37,511 nucleotides of DNA, from positions 1 to 37,511 of the forward strand of contig CAZIWW010000004.1 of the NCBI GenBank assembly GCA_964543275.1. The letters are read 5' to 3'. The DNA comes from CAZIWW01 sp964543275 (GTDB taxonomy: Bacteria > Patescibacteriota > Minisyncoccia > Moranbacterales > UBA11712). The translations under genes were made by a program, and so were the position numbers. The notes under the pieces were generated by a model. It did not search any database, was not told the DNA's origin, and worked only from the letters and a program-made list of their open reading frames with translations. Positions 1-6,889 of this stretch are shown one piece after another; within the stretch, counting starts at the first letter, position 1; each line of letters opens with the position of its first letter.

Positions 1-465
1 GCCGCTCTGACAATAGAAGGCGGGGAGATTCCGGACGATGTTCTGCTTAAAGATGATGAAGGCAACGTGAACTTGGCGGGCGTCTTTGAAGCCGAGGGAG
101 TGGTGGCTGGAGCTTACGCGGTCAAGAATAACGAAGAGGCGCCGACGGTGGGAGAGGCGGTGATTCTGCCGGCGCCGCGCGATGAGGACGGGGACGGTTT
201 TGACGATCGAACCAGCCAGCCAATGCCGGTGGATGAAAACCAAGATGGGTTTGACGACGCGACCAAAGAAAAAATTCCGGACGGCAAAACAGTTAAAATT
301 TTGACGCGGGCGGTGAGCGCCAACTCCAAGATATTTGTGACAGCCGGCCGCCCGGCGAAAATCGGCGTTGTTGAAGTTGCGCCCGGCGAGGGATTTGTGA
401 TTGAAATTGACGAGATAGTGAGCGAGGAGTTGAAAGTAGATTGGTGGTTGGTGGAGGAAAAATAG
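1..465 (+). CDS. C-terminal part of a probable secreted/surface protein with acidic DxDxDG motifs (5' end outside window)
   Basis: The reading frame is open from base 1, so the gene begins upstream and only about 154 C-terminal residues are visible. Two acidic segments, DEDGDGFDD and DENQDGFDD, resemble the calcium-binding DxDxDG repeats of thrombospondin type-3 and dockerin-like linkers. They are followed by a segment that reads like a small beta-rich domain (KTVKILTRAVSANSKIFVTAGRP) split from the C-terminal tail IDEIVSEELKVDWWLVEE. Such acidic repeat linkers are typical of extracellular proteins, so a cell-surface location is inferred; no signal peptide can be seen because the N-terminus is missing. 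No enzymatic motif is visible and the family is not recognised. Confidence 0.7.
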   Translation, partial: AALTIEGGEIPDDVLLKDDEGNVNLAGVFEAEGVVAGAYAVKNNEEAPTVGEAVILPAPRDEDGDGFDDRTSQPMPVDENQDGFDDATKEKIPDGKTVKILTRAVSANSKIFVTAGRPAKIGVVEVAPGEGFVIEIDEIVSEELKVDWWLVEEK

Positions 466-487
466 TTTTAGGTTTCCTAAGTTTCTT

Positions 488-1039
488 ATGCAACCCTACA
501 AAAAACTTTTCACCTTTTGGTTTTCGGTTTTGATCTACGACCGGACGGTGGAGTTTTGCGAAAAAAGGATTAAGAGCTGGAAGCTCAAGGAGCAAATGGA
601 AGGCGCGGCGCGAAGCGGGAAGCAAAATATTGTCGAAGGCTCGGACAATCTGACAACCTCGCTCAAAGTCGCGATCAAACTCACAGGTATTGCCAAAGGT
701 TCGCTTGAAGAGCTGATTGGCGATCTCGAAGATTTTCTGCGACAGCGAGGTTTTTCGCAATGGGAGAAAAATGATCCGCGTGTTCTTGCTTTGCGCTCGA
801 GGAGCGCAAAAGTCGTAAGGAACTTAAGCGCCTTGAGGGACCTACGACTTTTGCGGCAACTGCCGTTGCCGCAAAAAGAGGAAGACGCCGCTAATTTTCT
901 TCTTACTCTTTGTCACCAGACAACTTATCTTCTCAATCGCCAAGTTGAGAGTTTGAAAGCAAAACACCAAAAGGAAGGAGGTTTAGCGGAAGAACTTTAT
1001 CGGAAAAGAACAGAATTTCGACGCAGGAACCTTAAGTAA
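488..1039 (+). CDS. Four-helix-bundle protein of the 23S rRNA intervening-sequence type (four helix bundle suffix domain)
   Basis: The 183-residue protein has the pattern of the IVS/four-helix-bundle family: an early aromatic stretch (YKKLFTFWFSVLIYDRTVEFCE), then AARSGKQNIVEGS, the hallmark of the suffix-domain subgroup, then SLEELIGDLEDFLRQRG, and a late helix with LCHQTTYLLNRQVESL. Family members are small helical oligomers, often encoded in rRNA intervening sequences or as free genes; their biochemical role is unknown. Residues about 100-130 (RSRSAKVVRNLSALRDLRLLRQL) are encoded by a pair of DNA hairpins and look like inserted repeat. The gene lies between two DNA arms that are inverted relatives of each other (469-488 and 1025-1056). 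No Shine-Dalgarno is visible before the ATG. Confidence 0.85.
   Translation: MQPYKKLFTFWFSVLIYDRTVEFCEKRIKSWKLKEQMEGAARSGKQNIVEGSDNLTTSLKVAIKLTGIAKGSLEELIGDLEDFLRQRGFSQWEKNDPRVLALRSRSAKVVRNLSALRDLRLLRQLPLPQKEEDAANFLLTLCHQTTYLLNRQVESLKAKHQKEGGLAEELYRKRTEFRRRNLK
791..874. repeat. Hairpins inside the four-helix-bundle gene
   Basis: Three inverted repeats lie in tandem: TTGCGCT/AGCGCAA (791-809), a 12-bp pair at 806-817 and 843-854 (GCAAAAGTCGTA/TACGACTTTTGC), and a perfect 10-bp pair with a 4-base loop, TTGCGGCAAC/GTTGCCGCAA (851-874). They encode the variable, basic middle section of the protein, which suggests repeat DNA inserted in frame. Confidence 0.75.
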
Positions 1040-1056
1040 CTTAAGAACCTTAGGGG

Positions 1057-1078
1057 TAAAAATTTTCGAAAATTTTTA
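1057..1078. repeat. Perfect A/T palindrome upstream of the ATP synthase operon
   Basis: A perfect 22-bp palindrome, TAAAAATTTT-CG-AAAATTTTTA, lies between the four-helix gene and the atp operon. It could act as a weak terminator-like hairpin or a protein-binding site. The sequence alone does not decide. Confidence 0.6.
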
Positions 1079-1087
1079 TAGCTTTTG

Positions 1088-1116
1088 TTGACTTTTTCCT
1101 TCTTTCCCGCCAAAAT
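1088..1116 (+). promoter_or_regulatory. Candidate promoter of the atp operon
   Basis: TTGACT (1088-1093), 17 bases, then CAAAAT (1111-1116). The -35 matches the sigma70 consensus in 5 of 6 positions and the -10 in 4 of 6. The -10 ends six bases before the GTG at 1123, so transcription would begin at or near the start codon. Confidence 0.5.
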
Positions 1117-1122
1117 GAAAGA

Positions 1123-1353
1123 GTGGGGCAAGAAAAAAAACCAAAACCAGACAAATCCTGGTCGGCTGTTTCTTTGGCGTGGGAATTGGGATATACCATT
1201 ACTATCCCGCTTGTTGCGCTGGCGCTCTTGGGCAGGTTTTTAGACAAAAAAATGGAAACTTCGCCCTGGATTTTCTTGGGAGGAATTTTGCTGGCGGTAA
1301 TTGTAAGCAGTTGTTTGGTGTATAGGAAAACGAAGAAGATAATTGAGTTTTAA
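1123..1353 (+). CDS. AtpI/AtpZ-like small membrane protein of the ATP synthase operon
   Basis: The 76-residue protein has two predicted membrane helices (about residues 17-38, LAWELGYTITIPLVALALLG, and 48-66) separated by a short cytoplasmic RFLDKKMETSPW turn. That layout matches the AtpZ/'ATPase gene 1' family, which precedes atpB in many operons and is thought to help c-ring assembly or Mg/Ca handling. The GTG start at 1123 is chosen because the frame has an in-frame stop at 1057 and no ATG or TTG between. No Shine-Dalgarno is seen. It is the first gene of the operon; the spacer to atpB contains the scaffold gap. Confidence 0.85.
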   Translation: MGQEKKPKPDKSWSAVSLAWELGYTITIPLVALALLGRFLDKKMETSPWIFLGGILLAVIVSSCLVYRKTKKIIEF

Positions 1354-1379
1354 TCTCGATTTCAGCGATTAATTTCTAT

Positions 1380-1479
1380 NNNNNNNNNNNNNNNNNNNNN
1401 NNNNNNNNNNNNNNNNNNNNNNNNNNNNNNNNNNNNNNNNNNNNNNNNNNNNNNNNNNNNNNNNNNNNNNNNNNNNNNN
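1380..1479. other. Scaffold gap of exactly 100 N
   Basis: The gap is flanked on both sides by the same 11-mer, TTAATTTCTAT (1369-1379 and 1480-1490), a repeat word used in other atp spacers. The assembler probably broke on this repeat. The 100-N length is likely a placeholder, and real missing sequence may be very short. Confidence 0.95.
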
Positions 1480-1518
1480 TTAATTTCTATAAGTTTCTGA
1501 AATAAAGCAGAAATTAGT

Positions 1519-1527
1519 TGCTATAAT
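1519..1527 (+). promoter_or_regulatory. Extended -10 element before atpB
   Basis: TGCTATAAT is an exact extended -10 (TGnTATAAT). It ends nine bases before the atpB ATG, so a transcript from here would have a leader of about three bases. No convincing -35 is present, as is allowed for extended -10 promoters. Confidence 0.5.
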
Positions 1528-1536
1528 TCCAAGCCT

Positions 1537-2289
1537 ATGAACATCTCCATCGCTCCCGAAATATTATTTTATATCGGATTCTTTCCCGTCACGAATACCG
1601 TCGTTGTAACTTTGGCTGTGAGCTTGATTATCATCGCCGCTTCGGTTATACTTAAAAACAGGATTAGTTTAGTCCCTAGGGGCTTCCAAAATATCATCGA
1701 GTCCGTTTTAGAAGCCCTTTTAAATTTGGTGGACAGCGTTACGCAGGACAGGAAACAGACCAAAAAGTTTTTTCCGTTAGTTGCCACCGTTTTTATTTTT
1801 GTCATCCTTTCAAACTGGGTGGAAGTCCTGCCGGGACTGGGGACCATCGGCGTTTACGGCGAGCACCACGGAGAAAAAGCTTTAATTCCTTTTATTCGCA
1901 GCGGATCGGCTGATCTTAATCTCACTTTGGCGATAGCCTTAGTGAGCGTAATCGGCACTCAAATTTTAGGCATTGCCGCTATCGGCGCGGCCAAGTACGC
2001 CAAGAAATTTTTTGTCAGTCCTTTGCGCAAGCCGTACGTGGTGGGAACATTCGTGGGAATTCTGGAGCTGGTGTCCGAAACGGCTAAGATTATTTCTTTT
2101 TCTTTCCGGTTATTTGGCAACATTTTTGCCGGTGAGGTTCTGCTGCTGGTGATGCTGTTCCTGGCGCCCTATTTTGTTCCTCTGCCGTTCCTGTTTTTGG
2201 AATTATTTGTGGGATTTGTACAGGCGCTGGTATTTGCAATGCTGACCTTAGTGTTTTTAAAGATGGCGGCGACGGAAGCGGCGCATTAA
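1537..2289 (+). CDS. atpB: F-type ATP synthase subunit a
   Basis: This is the 250-residue membrane stator subunit that forms the two proton half-channels against the c-ring. Multiple hydrophobic helices are visible. The signature helix SFSFRLFGNIFAGE (residues 187-200) carries the essential Arg191, with Asn195 and Glu200 at the spacing of E. coli R210, N214 and E219. The last helix has FVQALVFAMLTLVFLKMA with Gln229, the counterpart of Q252. The ATG at 1537 has no Shine-Dalgarno but lies just after an extended -10 box. The gene is complete and of normal length. Confidence 0.97.
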   Translation: MNISIAPEILFYIGFFPVTNTVVVTLAVSLIIIAASVILKNRISLVPRGFQNIIESVLEALLNLVDSVTQDRKQTKKFFPLVATVFIFVILSNWVEVLPGLGTIGVYGEHHGEKALIPFIRSGSADLNLTLAIALVSVIGTQILGIAAIGAAKYAKKFFVSPLRKPYVVGTFVGILELVSETAKIISFSFRLFGNIFAGEVLLLVMLFLAPYFVPLPFLFLELFVGFVQALVFAMLTLVFLKMAATEAAH

Positions 2290-2484
2290 GCTCTAGACAA
2301 TTAATTTCTACCTAATTTCCGCTTAATTTCTATAAAGTTTCTGAAATAAAGTAGAAATTTGCTTCGCGAAATAAAGTAGAGATTAATCGTTTTAGAAAAA
2401 GTAATTAATTTCTCTTATTTTCTTATCCGACTCTAAAAATTATCTCCCAGTCGAGATTAAGGGAATAATGGGAAATAAAAAGTT
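2290..2484. repeat. atpB-atpE spacer: TTAATTTCTA repeat hairpin
   Basis: The spacer is made of variants of TTAATTTCTA/TAGAAATTAA (TTAATTTCTAC, CTAATTTCCGC, TTAATTTCTATA, then AAAGTAGAAATT), so its two halves can pair. A TTCGCGAA-type mini-palindrome lies in it at about 2362-2370. The same repeat family fills the atpI-B, F-H and A-G spacers. Confidence 0.8.
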
Positions 2485-2748
2485 ATGGAAGAAGCCAAAG
2501 AAGTGTCTCAAGGAATTTTTGGGAACATTGAGGCGACCAAGTCTATCGCCGCGGCGCTGGCTATCGGCATTGGCGCTCTAGGCCCGGCGCTGGGAATTGG
2601 CAAACTAGCTTCCAAGGCCATGGAAGCCATTGGCCGCAATCCGGAAGCGGCGCCTAAAGTGCAAACGGCTATGATCTTAGCCATCGCTTTCGCCGAGGCC
2701 ATCGCCATTTACGCGCTGGTGGTGGCGCTGATTATTAAATTTGTGTAG
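2485..2748 (+). CDS. atpE: F-type ATP synthase subunit c
   Basis: The 87-residue hairpin proteolipid of the rotor ring has two glycine/alanine-rich helices joined by the conserved polar loop RNPEA (51-55). The ion-carrying acidic residue is Glu71 in AFAEAIAIYALV. The position after it is Ala rather than Ser/Thr and the first helix has no Gln at the Na-binding position, so proton coupling is more likely than sodium (inference). A short acidic N-terminal extension (about 18 residues) precedes helix 1. GGGAA occurs upstream (2471-2475) but is a weak ribosome-binding match. Confidence 0.97.
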   Translation: MEEAKEVSQGIFGNIEATKSIAAALAIGIGALGPALGIGKLASKAMEAIGRNPEAAPKVQTAMILAIAFAEAIAIYALVVALIIKFV

Positions 2749-2880
2749 TTTTCAAAGTCAAAACGCAAAACTCAAAAGTCAAAGCCGCAACTTAAAACTC
2801 AAAAGTATTTACTTGAAAAGTTTTAAGTTTTGCGTTGTAGTTTTGAGTTTTGACATTTGATTTTTGAGTTAACGTTTTTT
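2749..2880. repeat. atpE-atpF spacer: CAAAAGT-type repeat hairpin
   Basis: The left arm consists of CAAAACTCAAAAGTCAAA-type words and the right arm of TTTTAAGTTTTG...GTTTTGAGTTTTGAC. The arms are imperfect reverse complements, so the whole spacer can fold back on itself. The family differs from the neighbouring spacers. Confidence 0.8.
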
Positions 2881-3393
2881 ATGTCCGAGCTTTTTACTAA
2901 ACTAGGTATTAACTGGAAGCTATTAGTTGCCCAGGTTGTTAATTTTTTGATTTTGCTTTTGGTGCTGTATAAATTCGCTTATGGGCCGATTTTGAAAATG
3001 CTCGAGAAGCGGACTGGTAAAATTGAGAAAGGGCTGAAGGATGCCGAGGCGGCTGAAAAAAAGCTTAAAGAGAGTCAAAAAAAACAGGAAGAAATTTTGA
3101 ATAAAGCTCGTCGGGAAGCGCAGGACATTATGGAAAAAGCCCATGCCCGAAGCGAAAAAACCAAGAGCGAAATTTTAGCCGAAGCTAAAAACCAGTCGGA
3201 TAAAATTATAGCCGACGCCAAAGTTCAAATTAAACAGGAGAAGGAAAAGTCCGTGGTGGAGATTAAATCGGAAATCGGCGGCTTGGTAGTGGCGGCAACG
3301 GAGAAAGTATTAAGCGAGAAGCTGGATGAGAAGAAGGATATGGAGATGATTGAGTCGGTGATTAGGAGAAGCGGCGCGAAATACGACAATTAA
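2881..3393 (+). CDS. atpF: F-type ATP synthase subunit b
   Basis: The 170-residue peripheral stalk subunit has one N-terminal membrane helix (about 12-32, LLVAQVVNFLILLLVLYKFA) followed by a long charged coiled coil typical of subunit b, ending in a segment (VVAATEKVLSEKL) that contacts delta. The ATG at 2881 (MSELFTKLGINW) is preferred over an upstream in-frame TTG at 2857, because the extra eight residues are encoded by the intergenic repeat arm. No clear Shine-Dalgarno is present. Confidence 0.95.
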   Translation: MSELFTKLGINWKLLVAQVVNFLILLLVLYKFAYGPILKMLEKRTGKIEKGLKDAEAAEKKLKESQKKQEEILNKARREAQDIMEKAHARSEKTKSEILAEAKNQSDKIIADAKVQIKQEKEKSVVEIKSEIGGLVVAATEKVLSEKLDEKKDMEMIESVIRRSGAKYDN

Positions 3394-3497
3394 TTTCTGC
3401 TTAGTTTCAGCGGCGAATTTCTACTTTGTTTCGGAGATACATAGAAATTAAGCGGAAATTAGATAGAAATTAATTGTCTGTAATTCTAACTTTTGCC
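3394..3497. repeat. atpF-atpH spacer: TTAATTTCTA repeat hairpin
   Basis: The left arm begins within the atpF stop (TTAATTTCTGCTTAGTTTC) and the right arm reads AGAAATTAAGCGGAAATTAGATAG in pieces. They are reverse-complementary words of the same family as the atpB-E and atpA-G spacers. Confidence 0.8.
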
Positions 3498-3899
3498 ATG
3501 AAAATAACCACTAAGCAATACGCTCGAGCTTTATACGAGTTGACCAGAGATAAGCGAAAGGCCGAGGTAAAAGAAGCTGTCTCGAGGTTTGTTAAGCTTT
3601 TGGCGCGAAGCAATAAGCTGAAATTAGCGGACAAGATAATTGAGCAATTTTGCGAAATTTATAATCGGGAGCATAAAATCGTCGAAGGCGAAGTTGTAAG
3701 CGCTCGAGAGCTGGACGAAAGATTACTTGAAGAGATAGAGAATTCTGTTCGGGAAAAGTACAACGCTGAAAAAGTTTTTTTGGGAAATACGGTGGATGAA
3801 AGCTTGAAAGGCGGGTTTGTGCTGAAGGTTGGAGATGAAGTGATGGATGGGAGCGTAAAAGAGCGATTAAATGATCTTAAAAGAATTTTGATTAGTTAA
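3498..3899 (+). CDS. atpH: F-type ATP synthase subunit delta (OSCP)
   Basis: The 134-residue stator cap subunit is shorter than the usual 175-180 residues. The N-terminal helical part begins MKITTKQYARALYEL, and the C-terminal signature VDESLKGGFVLKVGDEVMDG followed by SVKERLNDLKRIL is the most conserved part of the family. The ATG at 3498 is chosen over a TTG at 3474, whose extra residues come from the repeat spacer. The helical bundle seems trimmed, as is common in reduced genomes (inference). Confidence 0.93.
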   Translation: MKITTKQYARALYELTRDKRKAEVKEAVSRFVKLLARSNKLKLADKIIEQFCEIYNREHKIVEGEVVSARELDERLLEEIENSVREKYNAEKVFLGNTVDESLKGGFVLKVGDEVMDGSVKERLNDLKRILIS

Positions 3900-4016
3900 T
3901 GTCAAATGTCAAAGCTCAAATGTCAAAACCGCGACTTAAATGTTAAAGCTGAACAAGTTTTTACATTTAACATGTGGATTTGACATTTAACATTTGAGTT
4001 TTGACATTATATTTCT
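3900..4016. repeat. atpH-atpA spacer: GTCAAAT heptamer hairpin
   Basis: The left arm starts at the atpH stop codon with GTCAAAT/GTCAAAG/CTCAAAT heptamers. The right arm, ending about ten bases before the atpA ATG, is ACATTTAACAT...GACATTTAACATTTGAG, its approximate reverse complement. The atpA start region therefore lies at the foot of a potential hairpin. Confidence 0.85.
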
Positions 4017-5651
4017 ATGAATAAAGATTTTATAATCGAAGCCCTTAAAAAACAAATCGAAGAGTTTAGGGCGGAAGCCACTGTTGAAAAAGTCGGCAAG
4101 GTTGTTGAGGTCGGCGACGGGATTGCCAGAGTTAGCGGTCTTTCGGACGTGATGGCCAGCGAAATGCTTGAATTTACGAGTGTATCCGAGTCCGGTAAAC
4201 ATGCGAATGGTCGCGAATCGGTATATGGCGTGGCTCTTAACCTTGAAGAGGACCAGGTGGGGGCGATTATTCTTGGAGAGTGCGAGAGTATAAAAGAAGG
4301 CGACGCGGTAAAATCGACGGGCAGAATTTTGTCGGTGCCGGTGGGAGAGGAACTGATAGGACGGGTAGTCAATCCATTAGGCCAAGCCGTTGACGGCAAA
4401 GGTGGCATCACGGGTTCACGCGGGTTTGATGCGGATTTAACACAAAAGGCGCAGATTGAGAATCCGCGTGAAATCAGCCAAAAATCTGTGAAAATCAGTG
4501 GTTTAAAATATTATCCCATTGAAAAGATCGCTCCGGGGGTGATTGCCCGCGAGTCGGTTAACCAGCCTTTACAGACCGGCATTAAAGCCATTGATTCTAT
4601 GATTCCAATCGGGCGTGGTCAGAGGGAACTTATTATCGGAGATCGGCAAACCGGAAAAACAGCTTTAGCGGTGGATACTATTATCAATCAGACCGGGCAG
4701 GATGTAATCTGCATTTACGTGGCTATTGGACAAAAGGAGTCTAAAGTGGCTCGCTTGGTTTCCGAATTGGAGAAGCACGGGGCCATGAAGCATACTATTG
4801 TAGTGATGGCGGGGGCGTCGGACCCGGCCTCGTTTTCTTTTATAGCGCCTTACGCCGGATGCGCGATGGGAGAATATTTTATGGATCAGGGCAAAGATGT
4901 TCTGGTGGTTTACGATGATCTTTCAAAGCACGCCTGGGCTTACCGCCAGGTTTCGCTTCTACTTCGCCGTCCGCCGGGAAGAGAGGCTTATCCGGGAGAT
5001 ATTTTTTATCTGCATTCCAGACTTTTAGAGCGCAGCGCCAAACTTAATAAAGATTTTGGCGGCGGTTCGCTGACCGCTTTACCTATTATTGAAACTCAAG
5101 CCGGCGATGTCAGCGCCTATATTCCCACTAATGTTATTTCTATCACCGACGGTCAAATATATTTAGAAAGCGATTTGTTTTACAAGGGCGTTCGTCCTGC
5201 TCTCAACGTCGGCCTTTCCGTTTCACGGGTTGGGAGCGCGGCGCAGGTTAAGGCGATGAAAAAGGTGGCGGGGAAATTAAGACTGGATCTGGCGCAGTTC
5301 AGGGAGCTGGAAGCCTTCGCCCAATTTGGAAGCGATCTGGACGAAGCCACCCGCAAGCAGATAGAACGCGGCAAAAGGACGGTGGAAATTTTAAAGCAAG
5401 ATCAGTATGTTCCTATGCCGGTGGAAAACCAAGTGGCTATTATTTACGCGCTGGTCCAGGGTTATTTAGATGATGTTCCGGTGGAAAAAATTTCCCGGTG
5501 GGAAGCTGATTTCCAAAAATATCTGGAGGATATGAAGCCGGAAGTATTAAATAAAATTCGAGAAAAGAAGGAGTTGACAGAGGAGATTGAAAGCGAATTA
5601 AAGAAAGCGGTTGAGGAGTATGAAGATGTTTATTCGAATAGCAGCAATTAA
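4017..5651 (+). CDS. atpA: F-type ATP synthase subunit alpha
   Basis: The 544-residue non-catalytic nucleotide-binding subunit of F1 has Walker A GDRQTGKT at 208-215 and the alpha-type arginine-finger region ISITDGQIYLESDLF with PALNVGLSVSRVGSAAQ after it. It is about 40 residues longer than typical alpha subunits. The extra length is a loop at about 55-69 and a larger insertion at about 131-164 between VDGKGG and YYPIEKIAPGV, where most homologues have a short linker. The insertion is not obviously heptamer repeat. The ATG at 4017 has no Shine-Dalgarno. Confidence 0.97.
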   Translation: MNKDFIIEALKKQIEEFRAEATVEKVGKVVEVGDGIARVSGLSDVMASEMLEFTSVSESGKHANGRESVYGVALNLEEDQVGAIILGECESIKEGDAVKSTGRILSVPVGEELIGRVVNPLGQAVDGKGGITGSRGFDADLTQKAQIENPREISQKSVKISGLKYYPIEKIAPGVIARESVNQPLQTGIKAIDSMIPIGRGQRELIIGDRQTGKTALAVDTIINQTGQDVICIYVAIGQKESKVARLVSELEKHGAMKHTIVVMAGASDPASFSFIAPYAGCAMGEYFMDQGKDVLVVYDDLSKHAWAYRQVSLLLRRPPGREAYPGDIFYLHSRLLERSAKLNKDFGGGSLTALPIIETQAGDVSAYIPTNVISITDGQIYLESDLFYKGVRPALNVGLSVSRVGSAAQVKAMKKVAGKLRLDLAQFRELEAFAQFGSDLDEATRKQIERGKRTVEILKQDQYVPMPVENQVAIIYALVQGYLDDVPVEKISRWEADFQKYLEDMKPEVLNKIREKKELTEEIESELKKAVEEYEDVYSNSSN

Positions 5652-5748
5652 TTTCTGCAAATTTCGCAAAGCTAATTTCAATTTTATTTCAGAAATATGC
5701 GGAAATTAAGTAGAAATTAGATAGAAATTAATTGTTTCGATTAGTGTT
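5652..5748. repeat. atpA-atpG spacer: TTAATTTCTG repeat hairpin
   Basis: The arms TTAATTTCTGC...GCTAATTTC and GAAATATGCGGAAATTAAGTAG...AGAAATTAA are reverse-complementary word sets. The end of the right arm, TAGATAGAAATTAATTG, is nearly identical to the end of the atpF-atpH spacer. Confidence 0.85.
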
Positions 5749-6711
5749 ATGGCGGCTGGCACTCGCGAAATTAGGCGCCGGATAAAATCGGTCAACAGCA
5801 CCCGCAAGATCACGCGGGCTATGGAAATGGTGGCTGCTTCCAAGATGCGCCGGGCCGTGGCGGCTGTTTTAGCAATTCGGCCTTACGCTCACACAGCGTG
5901 GGGAATGTTGACCAACTTGGCGCGGGCTTTCGAAAAATACCAGACTGGTTTGCTGGAAGTTCGGGAAGTGAAAAGCATCTGCGTGATTGTTATAACTTCC
6001 AATCGCGGACTCTGCGGAGGATTTAATTCACATTTGCTAAAGAAAGTCGTGGAACAGGTGGAAAGACCGACTCTGTTGAAAATAAATCGAGCCGGAACTC
6101 GCCGGATTGATTCCAGCGTGCCTGACGAGGAAATTAAAATTGATTTTATAACTGTTGGCAAAAAGGGGGCAACTCTAGTTTCCAAGATTGGCAGGAACAT
6201 AATCGCCTCTTTTGACGAGCTGACGTATCTGCCTAAAATGGAAAGCGTTGGTGCTTTGGCGAAACTGGTTATGGATGATTATCAGAATAAAAAGTATGAC
6301 AAAGTGGTTATTGCCTACACCGACTATGTTTCAACTATTGTCCAGCAGCCAAAACTTCGCCAGATTCTGCCGATTTCCAAAATTGATTTGGAAAAGCAGT
6401 TGGCTGAAATGGATGTTCATTCCGATGAAATTGGCTTGAAGGAAGCGGAGCTTGAATACAAAGTTGAGCCGGATCCTCAATTTGTGCTGACTCATATCTT
6501 TCCGCGTTTGGTGGAGATGCAGATTTATCACGCTATTTGCGAGTCAAACGCTTCCAAAGAATCAGCTAGAATGATGGCGATGAGAAATGCCACCGACGCG
6601 GCTAACGATATGGTGGATGGATTAACCTTGGCTTATAACCAGATAAGGCAAATGGGAATTACGCAGGAAATAGCGGAGATCAGCGCGGGAAGGGCGGCGC
6701 TTGAAAGTTAG
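5749..6711 (+). CDS. atpG: F-type ATP synthase subunit gamma
   Basis: The 320-residue central rotor shaft has the N-terminal coiled-coil helix GTREIRRRIKSVNSTRKITR and AMEMVAASKMRRA, the conserved SNRGLCGGFN near residue 85, and the C-terminal helix that ends ITQEIAEISAGRAALES. Both ends are the standard signatures. The middle is slightly longer than average (usual length 285-295), in the region before LPKMESVGALAKLV. It starts at ATG without a Shine-Dalgarno. Confidence 0.96.
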   Translation: MAAGTREIRRRIKSVNSTRKITRAMEMVAASKMRRAVAAVLAIRPYAHTAWGMLTNLARAFEKYQTGLLEVREVKSICVIVITSNRGLCGGFNSHLLKKVVEQVERPTLLKINRAGTRRIDSSVPDEEIKIDFITVGKKGATLVSKIGRNIIASFDELTYLPKMESVGALAKLVMDDYQNKKYDKVVIAYTDYVSTIVQQPKLRQILPISKIDLEKQLAEMDVHSDEIGLKEAELEYKVEPDPQFVLTHIFPRLVEMQIYHAICESNASKESARMMAMRNATDAANDMVDGLTLAYNQIRQMGITQEIAEISAGRAALES

Positions 6712-6889
6712 TGTCTCTACGAACTACGAAATGTGTACGAAAATACGAACGAAGTAATACGCATCACAATATTATTGCAGTAAATCTTTTTCGTATTTTC
6801 GTAATGTTTCGTAGTTCGTAAAGAAGAAATAAGAACTATCTAGTCAACTTATGAAATTTTTTAGTAATTAAATGACATAGAATACAATT
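6712..6889. repeat. atpG-atpD spacer: CTACGAA repeat hairpin
   Basis: The left arm is CTACGAACTACGAAATG...ACGAAAATACGAA and the right arm is TTTTTCGTATTTTCG...GTTTCGTAGTTCGTA. The two pair over about 30 bases with a loop of about 40 bases. Beyond it, TAGAAT (6878-6883) ends six bases before the atpD ATG and could be a -10 box. Confidence 0.8.
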
